The notes: generated from the sequence alone by a model not told the origin. DNA of 10,147 nucleotides from an uncultured Myxococcales bacterium (GCA_937975765.1 CALJUR010000119.1:1-10147), one strand, 5' to 3'. Shown: positions 1-6,677, counted from the stretch's first letter. Program-made: numbers and translations.

Positions 1-45
1 GATCGTATTCGGTGACTGGAGTTCAGACGTGTGCTCTTCCGATCT
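1..45. other. Illumina TruSeq-type adapter remnant (artefact)
   Basis: Positions 12-45 read as the reverse complement of the common TruSeq read-2 adapter, ending in GCTCTTCCGATCT. The bases before it contain an 8-base block that on the other strand reads CGAATACG, the place where a sample index lies. The same adapter and index occur in opposite orientation at the right end. This is not biological sequence; any reading frame starting in it is artificial. Confidence 0.97.
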
Positions 46-54
46 ACGGATGCC

Positions 55-1083
55 TCATTCCTCGACGTACCTGCCGATCACTCCGTCGATGTCGGCGCCG
101 TTGGACATGGGGTCCCGGACGAAGGGCGCCCCGGTGTCCGGGTTGACGACCGTTGGTGCGGCGACCAGCTTGATATAGCGGAATCCCCCCTCGCGGATCG
201 CCTGGGCCTCCCCGCCGTCCAACGGCATCCTGTCCAGGTCGAACGGATCGCCGCCCGCCGCGTCGTGATCGAAAGGGTCCACCGGGTTCGTGTCCACGTT
301 GTACTTCACCGGGAAGCGTCCGGCGAACCCCGACCACAACTCCGGATTCGCGACGTACACCGTCTCGTCGTCCGCAAGGTAGTCATGGGGGAAGGCAACC
401 CAGGTGATACCGTCCCGGGACAGCAGGACCACCATCAGGTCCATGAAGAACGTGCCCGAGCCCGACCCCACCTCGAACCCGTTCTCGAACACCACGAAAT
501 CCACGCCGGGCCCGTTGCGAACCATCGCTCCGCCCCAGGACAGCACGAGGTAGTTGTTCACACCCTCCTGGTATCCCAGGCTGAAGACGTCCATGCTCCC
601 GGCATGCAGACCGGCGCCTCGAACGCCGTTGACCGCACGGTTGGCATCGGCGAACCCGGTCCCCGTGTTTCCGGGCGCATCCACCACCGTGGTTGCGGCG
701 ACTGGCGTCGGGTCCGGCGTGGCGGCAGTTTCCGCGGTCGTGTCCGTGGCCGATGGGATATCGGAGACGGGGTCGCAAGACGCTTCCGGGCATGGGTCGT
801 CAGGCGCATCCAGGGCCGTGTCGTCGAAGAGCCACGGCTCATCCTCGTGGGCATCCGGTGTGCTGACCCATCCGTCGTGTTCTTCATTCGGCCCTTCCAG
901 GTCCGAGCCGTCCGCGTCCTCTCCGGAATCAGCGGATTCATCCTGACCCGGATCCGCCGGCCCGGTTTCGGAGGCGGCGTCAGGGAGGTCCGGGGTGTTC
1001 GGGGACGCGTCCCGTGAGGCGGATGCCCCGCACCCGGCCGCGCCGATCACGAAGAAAGCCAACCCGATCCAAAGGTGTCTCAT
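55..1083 (-). CDS. LIC_13355-like surface lipoprotein, cobalamin-riboswitch operon
   Basis: Predicted exported lipoprotein of 342 residues. Residues 1-17 form a signal peptide (MRHLWIGLAFFVIGAAG) before Cys18, which would be lipidated. Residues 20-130 are a low-complexity Asp/Glu/Pro/Ser linker typical of deltaproteobacterial and myxobacterial lipoproteins. Residues 133-342 form one domain with GFADANRAVNGVRG, DVFSLGYQEGVNNYLVL, GPGVDFVVFENGF and a C-terminal DIDGVIGRYVEE. From memory this pattern matches proteins annotated as LIC_13355 family lipoproteins, whose biochemical role is unknown. The ATG at 1083 is chosen over an in-frame upstream ATG at 1122 because GGAGG lies five bases before it and the signal peptide begins there. 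It lies 45 bases downstream of the other lipoprotein gene on the same strand, so the two probably share a transcript that begins with a cobalamin riboswitch. I infer a possible part in corrinoid capture from that control only. Confidence 0.85.
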   Translation of the reverse strand: MRHLWIGLAFFVIGAAGCGASASRDASPNTPDLPDAASETGPADPGQDESADSGEDADGSDLEGPNEEHDGWVSTPDAHEDEPWLFDDTALDAPDDPCPEASCDPVSDIPSATDTTAETAATPDPTPVAATTVVDAPGNTGTGFADANRAVNGVRGAGLHAGSMDVFSLGYQEGVNNYLVLSWGGAMVRNGPGVDFVVFENGFEVGSGSGTFFMDLMVVLLSRDGITWVAFPHDYLADDETVYVANPELWSGFAGRFPVKYNVDTNPVDPFDHDAAGGDPFDLDRMPLDGGEAQAIREGGFRYIKLVAAPTVVNPDTGAPFVRDPMSNGADIDGVIGRYVEE

Positions 1084-1128
1084 GCTGACCTCCGCCTGTC
1101 CGGGCTCCGTGGCCCGACCCACTCCACG

Positions 1129-1818
1129 TCACGGCTGCAGGGTCAGCGTGGACCAGGCGAAGCCGCCGCAGCCGGTGGTCGCCGGGTCGGTGGCGTCGGC
1201 TGCGGGGGTGTCCTTCGCGGCCTGCTGGGATGCGGCGGCGTAGGCGGTCTGGCAGAAGTAGAGCGTCGACTCGTGGACGGTCCAGTCCATGCGGCTCCAC
1301 AGGCCCGGGTTGTAGGCGTTGGCGGCATCGTTCTGGGCCACCAGCCAGTTGCCGTCGTTGTCGTACTCCGCGATCTGGAAGACACCCGTGCCGTCCATCG
1401 TCCAGGTCTGCGACGTGACCTCGTGCGTCCCGCCCCAACCGTCCGTGTACTTCCCCTCGATCTCCAGAGGCGCGATCGGGAGATCGCTGTCGGGAGTGTC
1501 CGGCGTCACGTCCGCGACGGGAACGTCCTCCGTGGCCTCGGGCAGGTTCGTGTCCGCCACCGGGTTGTCCTGCGGGGGAAGATCCTCACCGGGAACGTCG
1601 TCCTGAACGGGCACATCTCCCGCCGTGTCGGGCTGGGCCATGTCGGCCCCCGGTCCAGGGTCATCGGCAACCGGCACGTCGCCTGACCCGTGGTCCGCCA
1701 CCGCGTCGAGGGTATCCGTGGTGTCGTTCGAGGCCGAGCCGTCACAGCCCGCCATCGACAGGACTCCCGCCAGCACCAGGGCACTCGTGACCCACAGGTT
1801 TCCCGTTCGCGCCTTCAT
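1129..1818 (-). CDS. uncharacterised lipoprotein, first gene after cobalamin riboswitch
   Basis: Predicted lipoprotein of 229 residues. Residues 1-24 are a signal peptide with the hydrophobic run SALVLAGVLSMAG, followed by Cys25 as the likely lipidation site; the residue at -3 is Met, so the lipobox is not classical. Residues 26-117 are an Asp/Pro/Val-rich linker with repeated DVPV motifs. Residues 118-229 form a compact domain with TDGWGGTHEV, NDAANAYNPGLWSRMDWT, LYFCQTAY and TGCGGFAW; Cys189 and Cys217 could form a disulphide. I recognise the type from deltaproteobacterial genomes but know no function. The ATG is preceded by GGGAGG about nine bases upstream, and this site lies in a hairpin (1827-1845) that could hide it. 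The leader contains a minus-strand cobalamin riboswitch, so expression should fall when cobalamin is plentiful. Asp at position +2 after the lipid Cys would hold an E. coli lipoprotein in the inner membrane, but that rule is not general. Confidence 0.85.
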   Translation of the reverse strand: MKARTGNLWVTSALVLAGVLSMAGCDGSASNDTTDTLDAVADHGSGDVPVADDPGPGADMAQPDTAGDVPVQDDVPGEDLPPQDNPVADTNLPEATEDVPVADVTPDTPDSDLPIAPLEIEGKYTDGWGGTHEVTSQTWTMDGTGVFQIAEYDNDGNWLVAQNDAANAYNPGLWSRMDWTVHESTLYFCQTAYAAASQQAAKDTPAADATDPATTGCGGFAWSTLTLQP

Positions 1819-1826
1819 GGACCTGT

Positions 1827-1845
1827 CCCTCCCGTTCGGGCAGGG
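1827..1845 (-). promoter_or_regulatory. hairpin covering the ribosome binding site of the first lipoprotein gene
   Basis: On the minus strand the mRNA reads CCC, TG, CCCG, AA, CGGG, A, GGG. CCCG pairs with CGGG and the flanking CCC with GGG, leaving a small internal mismatch. The right arm contains the Shine-Dalgarno GGGAGG (complement at 1828-1833). This is the expected form of a translational expression platform for the riboswitch upstream. The pairing is seen in the sequence; its use as a switch is inferred. Confidence 0.5.
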
Positions 1846-1935
1846 GTGCGGAGGGCCCGGTCACCGTCGATGAAATGGATTCGACAAATGAGGCGTGGGC
1901 CGCACCGCTTCCTCCCGAAACAGCGTGCGTCAGCA

Positions 1936-2080
1936 GACGGAGGCGAGTGTCCTGGCTCCCGGATCGTCCTCCCCCAGCCCTTCCCGGCATCACCCGACGC
2001 CAGTGGATCTGCTGGGTTCGTCCCCGGTTACAGTTGCGGGGGCAGCACCGGTGTTCCACCGGCTTCCTGCACCTGCCGTC
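1936..2080 (-). promoter_or_regulatory. cobalamin (AdoCbl-type) riboswitch, minus strand
   Basis: The minus strand carries the conserved cobalamin riboswitch blocks in order: AGGAAGCCGGTGGAACACCGG, then GCTGCCCCCGCAACTGT, then CCACTGG, then GGGAAGG, and a degenerate B12 box GGAGCCAGGACACTCGCC. The closing stem is GACGG(c)AGG at 2072-2080 pairing with CCTCCGTC at 1936-1943, eight pairs with one bulge. It begins a few bases after a good promoter and precedes the two lipoprotein genes, leaving a 117-base leader with a hairpin over the ribosome binding site. The family is known to bind cobalamins and lower expression of uptake or biosynthesis genes or B12-independent isozymes. The B12 box differs from the usual GCCAGGAGACCTGCC, so the preferred corrinoid may differ. 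Confidence 0.9.
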
Positions 2081-2088
2081 CGGGAGTG

Positions 2089-2117
2089 GTTCTAGCCGGC
2101 TGCGGGTTGGCTGTCAA
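2089..2117 (-). promoter_or_regulatory. sigma70-type promoter for the lipoprotein operon
   Basis: On the minus strand a perfect -35 box TTGACA (2112-2117) is followed by a 17-base spacer and TAGAAC (2089-2094), four of six matches to TATAAT. Transcription would start around 2082-2080, exactly where the minus-strand riboswitch begins. This agreement supports both calls. Confidence 0.7.
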
Positions 2118-2188
2118 GAGGCTCGCTGCTCATTCGCGAGAGATTCCTGGCGCGGTGGGTGGTTCCGAGGCTTCAATGGCCCCCGTCC

Positions 2189-2203
2189 ACAACATCTTGT
2201 TGT
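2189..2203. promoter_or_regulatory. inverted repeat overlapping the nrdD promoter -35 box, possible operator
   Basis: ACAACA, three bases, then TGTTGT make a perfect 6-bp inverted repeat. Its right arm overlaps the -35 box of the plus-strand promoter, a position suited to a repressor site. It does not clearly match the NrdR box or an FNR site, so the binding protein, if any, is unknown. Confidence 0.35.
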
Positions 2204-2227
2204 CATTTTCTGGCAGGCCGCTATATC
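2200..2227 (+). promoter_or_regulatory. sigma70-type promoter for nrdD
   Basis: TTGTCA (2200-2205, five of six to TTGACA), a 16-base spacer and TATATC (2222-2227) form a plausible promoter. Transcription would begin near 2234, right at the first base of the plus-strand riboswitch stem. It is divergent from the lipoprotein promoter about 90 bases away. Confidence 0.65.
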
Positions 2228-2235
2228 TTGGGTTT

Positions 2236-2422
2236 CGTGCTGGTGTCCGGGAGGGATCCCGGGCCATGAGGGAACCCGGTGTGAATCCGGGGCTGCCCCG
2301 CAGCGGTCAGCGAGAACGACCTCCGCCAGACGCACTGGTCCCGGGCGGGACTGGGAAGCGGCGGACAGTAGGCAACCGGCCCCGTGCCGGCCTGCTCGCG
2401 AGCCCGAAGACCTGCCAGCACG
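2236..2422 (+). promoter_or_regulatory. cobalamin (AdoCbl-type) riboswitch upstream of nrdD
   Basis: The plus strand shows GAGGGAACCCGGTGTGAATC, then GGGGCTGCCCCGCAGCGGTC, CACTGG, CTGGGAAG and the B12 box AGCCCGAAGACCTGCC at 2401-2416. The closing stem is a perfect eight-base pairing of CGTGCTGG (2236-2243) with CCAGCACG (2415-2422). The start codon of nrdD lies 135 bases downstream. Just after the aptamer, GCCTCC (2431-2436) is complementary to GGAGGC (2545-2550), which contains the nrdD ribosome binding site, so an anti-Shine-Dalgarno pairing is possible. Cobalamin riboswitches on B12-independent ribonucleotide reductases are established in genomes that also carry the B12-dependent class II enzyme. 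Confidence 0.95.
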
Positions 2423-2557
2423 CGGTCGTGGCCTCCGGGCCCGGCCGCGTCGTCCTGATCGCCTCGGGGGGAGGTGAGGGGTGGGTCCGCACGTCCGGCG
2501 CCGTCCTCGCTTGCTCCGTCGCATCGGGACCGTCTCGTGACGCAGGAGGCGCAGTCC

Positions 2558-4732
2558 ATGTCCGTCCATCCGGTCGTTTCGCCCGCTCCCGAGTCCGAAA
2601 GCCCCGACCCGATCCTGGTCCCCGTTCCCCTGTTCCGGACGATCGTCAAGCGGGATGGCTCCCGGGAGGAGTTCGAGCCGGGCCGAATCGAGCGGGCCAT
2701 CGCCCTGGCTGGCCGCGCGACGGGCGAATTCGATGCCCGGGAGGCCCGCCGCCTGGCCCGCCGCGTTCTGGTGATCGCCGCGGCCGGTGATCGGGCGGCT
2801 TCCGAGGATCCCACGGTCGAGGGGATCCAGGATCTGGTCGAGGAGATCCTGTTCGCCTCGCCCTACCGCCGGTCGGCGCGTTCCTACGTGGTCTATCGCG
2901 AGCAGCACCGGGCCATGCGCGAGATTCGGGACTCGGCCGACACGGACATGGTCGACTCGTACCTGGCCCAGTCGGACTGGCAGGTGGCCGAGAACGCCAA
3001 CATGGCATTCAGCCTGCAGGGGCTGAACAACCACCTGGCCAGCCATGTGACCCGTCAGTACTGGCTGGAGCGCCTCTACCCCCCGGAGGTCCGCGAGGCC
3101 CACGAGTCCGGCGATCTGCACCTGCACGACCTGAACCTTCTGGCCGTGTACTGCGTCGGCTGGGACCTCGCCGACCTGCTGCGCGAGGGCTTCCGAGGCG
3201 CCAGCGGCAAGGCCGAGAGCGGGCCCGCCCGGCACTTCCGCAGCGCGCTGGGCCAGATGGCGAACTTCTTCTACACGCTCCAGGGAGAGGCCGCCGGTGC
3301 GCAGGCGTTCTCCAGCGTGGACACCTATCTGGCGCCGTTCATCGCCCGGGACGGCCTGGGATACGCCGAGGTCAAGCAGGCGCTGCAGGAGTGGGTCTTC
3401 AACCTGAACGTCGCCACCCGCGTGGGATTCCAGACGCCCTTCACGAACATCACGCTGGACTGGAACGTCCCGGCCCGCATCGCGGAGCAGCCCGTGCTGG
3501 TAGGCGGGACGTACGGACCGGAGACGTACGGCGAGTTCCAGGCGCAGATGGACCTGTTCAACCGGGCCTTCCTGGAGGTCATGATCGAGGGCGACGCCCG
3601 CGGACGGGTCTTCACCTTCCCGATCCCCACGTACAACATCACCGCGGATCTCGACTGGAACGACCCTCGCCTGGAGCCGCTGTGGAAGGCGACGGCCCGC
3701 TATGGCATCCCGTACTTCGCGAACTTCGTGAACTCGGCGCTGTCGCCGGACGACGCCCGCAGCATGTGCTGCCGCCTGCGGCTGGACATCCGTTCCCTGC
3801 GCCACCGGGGCGGGGGCCTGTTCGGCGCGAACCCCCTGACCGGGTCCATCGGTGTCGTGACGCTGAACCTTCCGCGCCTGGGCTACCTGTCCACCGAACG
3901 GTCCGACTTCCTGGACCGCCTGGACCGCCTGATGGATCTGGCGCGGGACAGCCTGCTGATCAAGCGCAAGGCTTTGGAGCGGTTCACCGAGTCGGGCCTG
4001 TACCCATACGCCCGTTTCTACCTGCGCGACATCCGCCAGCGCGACGGCGAATACTGGCACAACCACTTCTCGACCATCGGCCTGCTGGGGATGGACGAGG
4101 CGGCACGGCACCTGGTGGGCGAGGGGCTGGCCGGGGCGAAGGGGCGGGAATTCGGCCTGGAGGTTCTGGACCACATGCGCGAGCGCCTGGCCCTGTACCA
4201 GGAGCAGACCGGCACGCTGTTCAACCTGGAGGCAACCCCGGCCGAGGGCACCAGCTACCGCCTGGCGCTGCTGGACCGCCAGCGCTTCCCGGGAATGGAG
4301 GAGGCCCGCGGCCAGCAACCGGGCGAGGACGCGGGCTACACGAACTCGTCCCAGCCGCCCGTCGAGTCGTTCACGGACCCGTTCGACCTGCTGGACCACC
4401 AGGACGAGTTCCAGACGCGCTACACCGGCGGGACCGTCCTGCACTTCTGGCTCGGGGAGCAGGTCGATGATCCGGCGACGGTTCGCGAGTTCGTCAAGAC
4501 GGTCTGTGCCGGATACGAGTTGCCGTACTTCACGCTCACCCCGACCTTTTCGGTCTGCCCGACCCACGGCTACCTGGCGGGCGAACGCCCCACGTGTCCG
4601 GAGTGCGACGCGGCGACCGAGGTCTATTCGCGCGTCGTCGGCTACCTCCGTCCCGTGAGCCAGTGGAACCGGGGGAAGCAGCAGGAATTCGCGCGACGGG
4701 CGCGGTACGACGGCGGGCTGGAGGGCCGGTGA
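2558..4732 (+). CDS. nrdD: anaerobic ribonucleoside-triphosphate reductase (class III RNR)
   Basis: Oxygen-sensitive glycyl-radical enzyme that reduces ribonucleoside triphosphates to deoxyribonucleotides in the cytoplasm during anaerobic growth. The 724-residue product is of normal length for the family. Residues about 26-120 are the ATP-cone allosteric domain (TIVKRDGSREEFEPGRIERA). The barrel follows, with MCCRLRL at 403-409 holding the likely catalytic cysteines. Near the C-terminus C667, H670, C680 and C683 form a zinc site (CPTH, then CPEC). The glycyl-radical motif SRVVGYLRPV puts the radical on G695. I choose the ATG at 2558 because AGGAGG lies eight bases upstream; the in-frame upstream ATG at 2474 adds no conserved sequence. 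The preceding cobalamin riboswitch suggests it is turned down when B12 is present, probably in favour of a class II NrdJ elsewhere in the genome. The nrdG activase overlaps its stop codon by four bases, indicating translational coupling. Confidence 0.97.
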   Translation: MSVHPVVSPAPESESPDPILVPVPLFRTIVKRDGSREEFEPGRIERAIALAGRATGEFDAREARRLARRVLVIAAAGDRAASEDPTVEGIQDLVEEILFASPYRRSARSYVVYREQHRAMREIRDSADTDMVDSYLAQSDWQVAENANMAFSLQGLNNHLASHVTRQYWLERLYPPEVREAHESGDLHLHDLNLLAVYCVGWDLADLLREGFRGASGKAESGPARHFRSALGQMANFFYTLQGEAAGAQAFSSVDTYLAPFIARDGLGYAEVKQALQEWVFNLNVATRVGFQTPFTNITLDWNVPARIAEQPVLVGGTYGPETYGEFQAQMDLFNRAFLEVMIEGDARGRVFTFPIPTYNITADLDWNDPRLEPLWKATARYGIPYFANFVNSALSPDDARSMCCRLRLDIRSLRHRGGGLFGANPLTGSIGVVTLNLPRLGYLSTERSDFLDRLDRLMDLARDSLLIKRKALERFTESGLYPYARFYLRDIRQRDGEYWHNHFSTIGLLGMDEAARHLVGEGLAGAKGREFGLEVLDHMRERLALYQEQTGTLFNLEATPAEGTSYRLALLDRQRFPGMEEARGQQPGEDAGYTNSSQPPVESFTDPFDLLDHQDEFQTRYTGGTVLHFWLGEQVDDPATVREFVKTVCAGYELPYFTLTPTFSVCPTHGYLAGERPTCPECDAATEVYSRVVGYLRPVSQWNRGKQQEFARRARYDGGLEGR

Positions 4733-5307
4733 TCGCCGCCGTCCATCCCTGCTCCTTCGTGGACTTCCCCGGCCGGGTGGCCGCGGTGGCATTCACCCAG
4801 GGGTGCGACCTGCGCTGCCGATACTGCCACAACCCGGATCTCTGCCGGCCCCCGGCAACGCAGGGACCGGACCTCCGGCAGGAACTGATGGGACTGCTGG
4901 CCCGACGCCGCAACCGGTTGGGCGGGGTCGTGATCACGGGCGGCGAGCCGTCGATTCACCCGGGCCTGGCGGGGCTGCTGAGAGAAGCCCGCGACCTCGA
5001 CTTCGCCACCAGCGGGTCGGTGATGACGATCAGCAGGACCGTGGCCGAGAGGAAGGTCGGTTCCATGGATCGCGTCTCCACTCGCGGGGGAATGGCGGCT
5101 GACGAGACGAGCATCCCGGAGTCGAATCATTCCGCCTTCAATCTGCGCGCCCCTCCCGCTGCGAAAGGGACTCGACAGGGAAACGTAGCACCCGGATGGG
5201 ACATTGCGCAACCGATTCGTAGCCCGGGAGGACCGCTTCGAACAAGGCGATTTTCGTCGCTGGCCGGGTACGGTCGCGGTTCCCGATGTCGAGGTGCCGG
5301 GATATGA
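4729..5307 (+). CDS. nrdG: anaerobic RNR activating protein (radical SAM), 3'-truncated and chimeric
   Basis: NrdG uses S-adenosylmethionine and a [4Fe-4S] cluster to place the glycyl radical on NrdD. Translation from GTG at 4729 overlaps the nrdD stop in GTGA. The product begins with HPCSFVDFPGRVAAVAFTQG, has the cluster motif CDLRCRYC followed by HNPD, and the SAM-binding GVVITGGEP. Homology to the family ends at about residue 94 (LLREARDLDFA). The usual continuation (a KLDTNG-type strand and the C-terminal half) is missing. From about 5010 to the stop at 5307 the frame is unrelated sequence, and over 5010-5066 the opposite strand encodes the start of a MarC-type protein. A complete family member would have some 200 to 240 residues, so less than half of the true protein is present. 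Whether the break is in the genome or only in this contig cannot be decided here; the adapter ends favour a contig artefact. Confidence 0.85.
   Translation: MIAAVHPCSFVDFPGRVAAVAFTQGCDLRCRYCHNPDLCRPPATQGPDLRQELMGLLARRRNRLGGVVITGGEPSIHPGLAGLLREARDLDFATSGSVMTISRTVAERKVGSMDRVSTRGGMAADETSIPESNHSAFNLRAPPAAKGTRQGNVAPGWDIAQPIRSPGGPLRTRRFSSLAGYGRGSRCRGAGI
5006..5016. other. junction between unrelated fragments (nrdG to marC)
   Basis: Left of this point the plus strand encodes NrdG; right of it the minus strand encodes the N-terminus of a MarC-family protein. Both genes run into the junction and both lose their 3' parts there. No transposase, terminal repeat or target duplication is visible. The simplest readings are a chimeric read, amplification chimera or misassembly; a real deletion or inversion is the alternative. 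Confidence 0.75.
5010..5066 (-). pseudogene. 5' fragment of a MarC/YhgN-family membrane protein gene
   Basis: From ATG at 5066 the minus strand reads MEPTFLSATVLLIVITDPL. This matches the start of MarC/YhgN-type integral membrane proteins, where a hydrophobic run leads into DPLGNxPxF. After DPL the conserved GN is replaced by unrelated residues, and the frame stops at 4956. GGAG lies about ten bases before the ATG. A weak promoter-like pair, TTGCGC and TACGTT on the minus strand, lies about 100 bases upstream. Only the first 19 codons of a roughly 200-codon gene are present. The family is multi-spanning; transport function is not firmly established. Confidence 0.65.
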
Positions 5308-6677
5308 TTCGCGACGCGGAACGGGGCTTGCGGGTGGACGATCCCGACTATGGACAGGAACTCCGCGAGGGGCTTGCGCCGGGCGTCGCGCCGGAGCATG
5401 TGGATGGGCTGGAGGAGGCCGAGGGGATCCTGCCCATTGCGAAGCTCGCCCGCTCGCTGTTTCCGACATCGAACGCCGCGACGGCGCTGAAACTGGTCGT
5501 ACTGTTCCAGTTGGCGCGGGCGGACGGTCGGTTCAACCGGGAGCGGATCCGTTCGCTGAACCGGTCCATCGCCACGGATCGGCTGGATGCCATCGTGACG
5601 TCCCTGCACGACGGCGGCTGGCTGGAACTGCGGGACTTGGATCGGACCTATCGCGTCAGCCCCCTGGGCCACTACTTCCTGTCCGTGCTGCGGGCCGCGG
5701 GCTTCGCGGGGAAGGGCTCCGCGAACCTGCTGATCCGGGCTGCGGAGACGGTCCGGTTCGGCTCTGCGGTGGACGCTGGCAGCGAGACCCGGTTGCTCGG
5801 GCTCCTGCTGGCGCAGACCGAGGCCGTGGCGGACCGCGCCCGTGAGACGCTGCGGTTGGGACGGCCCCGCGACCTGATCCGGTTCTCCCGCGAGGAGGTC
5901 CGGTCGCAGCTCGAGCACGTGGACCAGGTGCTGCGGGCGCTTGAGGAACGCTTCCAGCAGTCGCCCGCCCTGTTCGATCGGATTGTCCGGATCCACGAGG
6001 CGATGCAGGTGATCCTGCGGGCTCACAAGGGGCTCCAGGACCGCCTGGCGGAATGGAACCTGAAGACGCTGGAGACGGCCGGTGCGGGCTACAGCCTCAC
6101 AGCGTTGTGCGACGCGGTGATGGGGGCTTCGGACGCGGAGGTGCAGGAAGCCCGACAGCAGGTACGAGGTCTCTTCGAGGACTTCGCCGACGACGACTCC
6201 CACTTGCGGGAGAAGTTAGGAGAGTTGTTCGCAAGTCTCTACGTTCTGAGAACCGCTGACGTGACGGCCGCGGGATTTGAGGTCCAGGCAGTTCCCGGCG
6301 GTGTCAAGACCTTCGATTTGGCGGTGCGGACCTCAACCGGAGCGACTTTCGCCGTCGAAATCCTCAATGTCTTCCTCGATGACGAGCGGATGACTGACCC
6401 CCAGGGGCTCCATGCGTTTCTCGACGGTCGCGTTCAGCGGAAGGTGCGAGAGATACTTGGCGTGACCTTGCCGGCGACCGACCTCCCGTTTCCTCTACTG
6501 CTTGTGCTCTGGTTCAAGCGCGTAGAGACGATGGTTCGCTTCGCGGATGCCGTCGTCTCCAGGAACAGGCAGTTCGAGTTGCCACCCTGCGCTTTGATGC
6601 AGTTGGCAGACCCGGATGGGCGCAAGTGCTGGGACTTCGGTTCCATTGCGAGCCTTATTCGCCGGTACCCGACCTGA
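5304..6677 (+). CDS. unknown protein: winged-helix-like N-terminus, helical middle, nuclease-like C-terminus
   Basis: 457 residues from ATG 5304, chosen over the in-frame ATG at 5286 because GAGGTG lies seven bases upstream. I do not recognise a named family. Residues 45-130 look like a winged helix (ALKLVVLFQLARADGRFNRE, later GGWLELRDLDRTYRVSPLG). Residues 160-285 are predicted mostly helical with heptad-like stretches. This order resembles kleisin-like MukF/MksF/JetA proteins, but no SMC-type partner is nearby, so that is weak. Residues 300-457 contain FEV, then FDLAVRTSTGATFAVEIL: Asp338 and Glu352 sit like the core of a PD-(D/E)XK nuclease fold, but the catalytic Lys position is Leu354, so activity is doubtful. 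Codon use becomes less GC-rich from about 6160-6220, so the two halves may have different origins or be joined by a second chimera. No terminator is visible after the stop. Confidence 0.7.
   Translation: MIRDAERGLRVDDPDYGQELREGLAPGVAPEHVDGLEEAEGILPIAKLARSLFPTSNAATALKLVVLFQLARADGRFNRERIRSLNRSIATDRLDAIVTSLHDGGWLELRDLDRTYRVSPLGHYFLSVLRAAGFAGKGSANLLIRAAETVRFGSAVDAGSETRLLGLLLAQTEAVADRARETLRLGRPRDLIRFSREEVRSQLEHVDQVLRALEERFQQSPALFDRIVRIHEAMQVILRAHKGLQDRLAEWNLKTLETAGAGYSLTALCDAVMGASDAEVQEARQQVRGLFEDFADDDSHLREKLGELFASLYVLRTADVTAAGFEVQAVPGGVKTFDLAVRTSTGATFAVEILNVFLDDERMTDPQGLHAFLDGRVQRKVREILGVTLPATDLPFPLLLVLWFKRVETMVRFADAVVSRNRQFELPPCALMQLADPDGRKCWDFGSIASLIRRYPT

Noticed and set aside
31..1017. Plus-strand frame of 328 residues at the left end
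   Set aside because: It starts in the adapter and is antisense to the lipoprotein gene, which has a signal peptide, ribosome binding site and domain signature.
2189..2203. NrdR box or FNR site at the nrdD promoter
   Set aside because: The palindrome differs from the 16-base NrdR consensus and lacks TTGAT-N4-ATCAA; no second box at NrdR spacing is seen.
2423..2557. Intrinsic terminator as expression platform after the plus-strand riboswitch
   Set aside because: GC-rich pairings exist but there is no T-run; the complementarity between GCCTCC and the ribosome binding site fits translational control better.
2114..4792. Very long minus-strand open frame (892 residues) opposite nrdD
   Set aside because: It is antisense to a clear nrdD gene and arises from high-GC codon bias; it has Gln/Val/Arg-rich composition, no motifs and no proper start signal. 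The other long antisense frames in the window are rejected on the same ground.
5204..5845. Plus-strand 213-residue frame overlapping the 5304-6677 gene
   Set aside because: It is a shifted-frame shadow; the 457-residue frame has the better start signal and protein-like sequence throughout.
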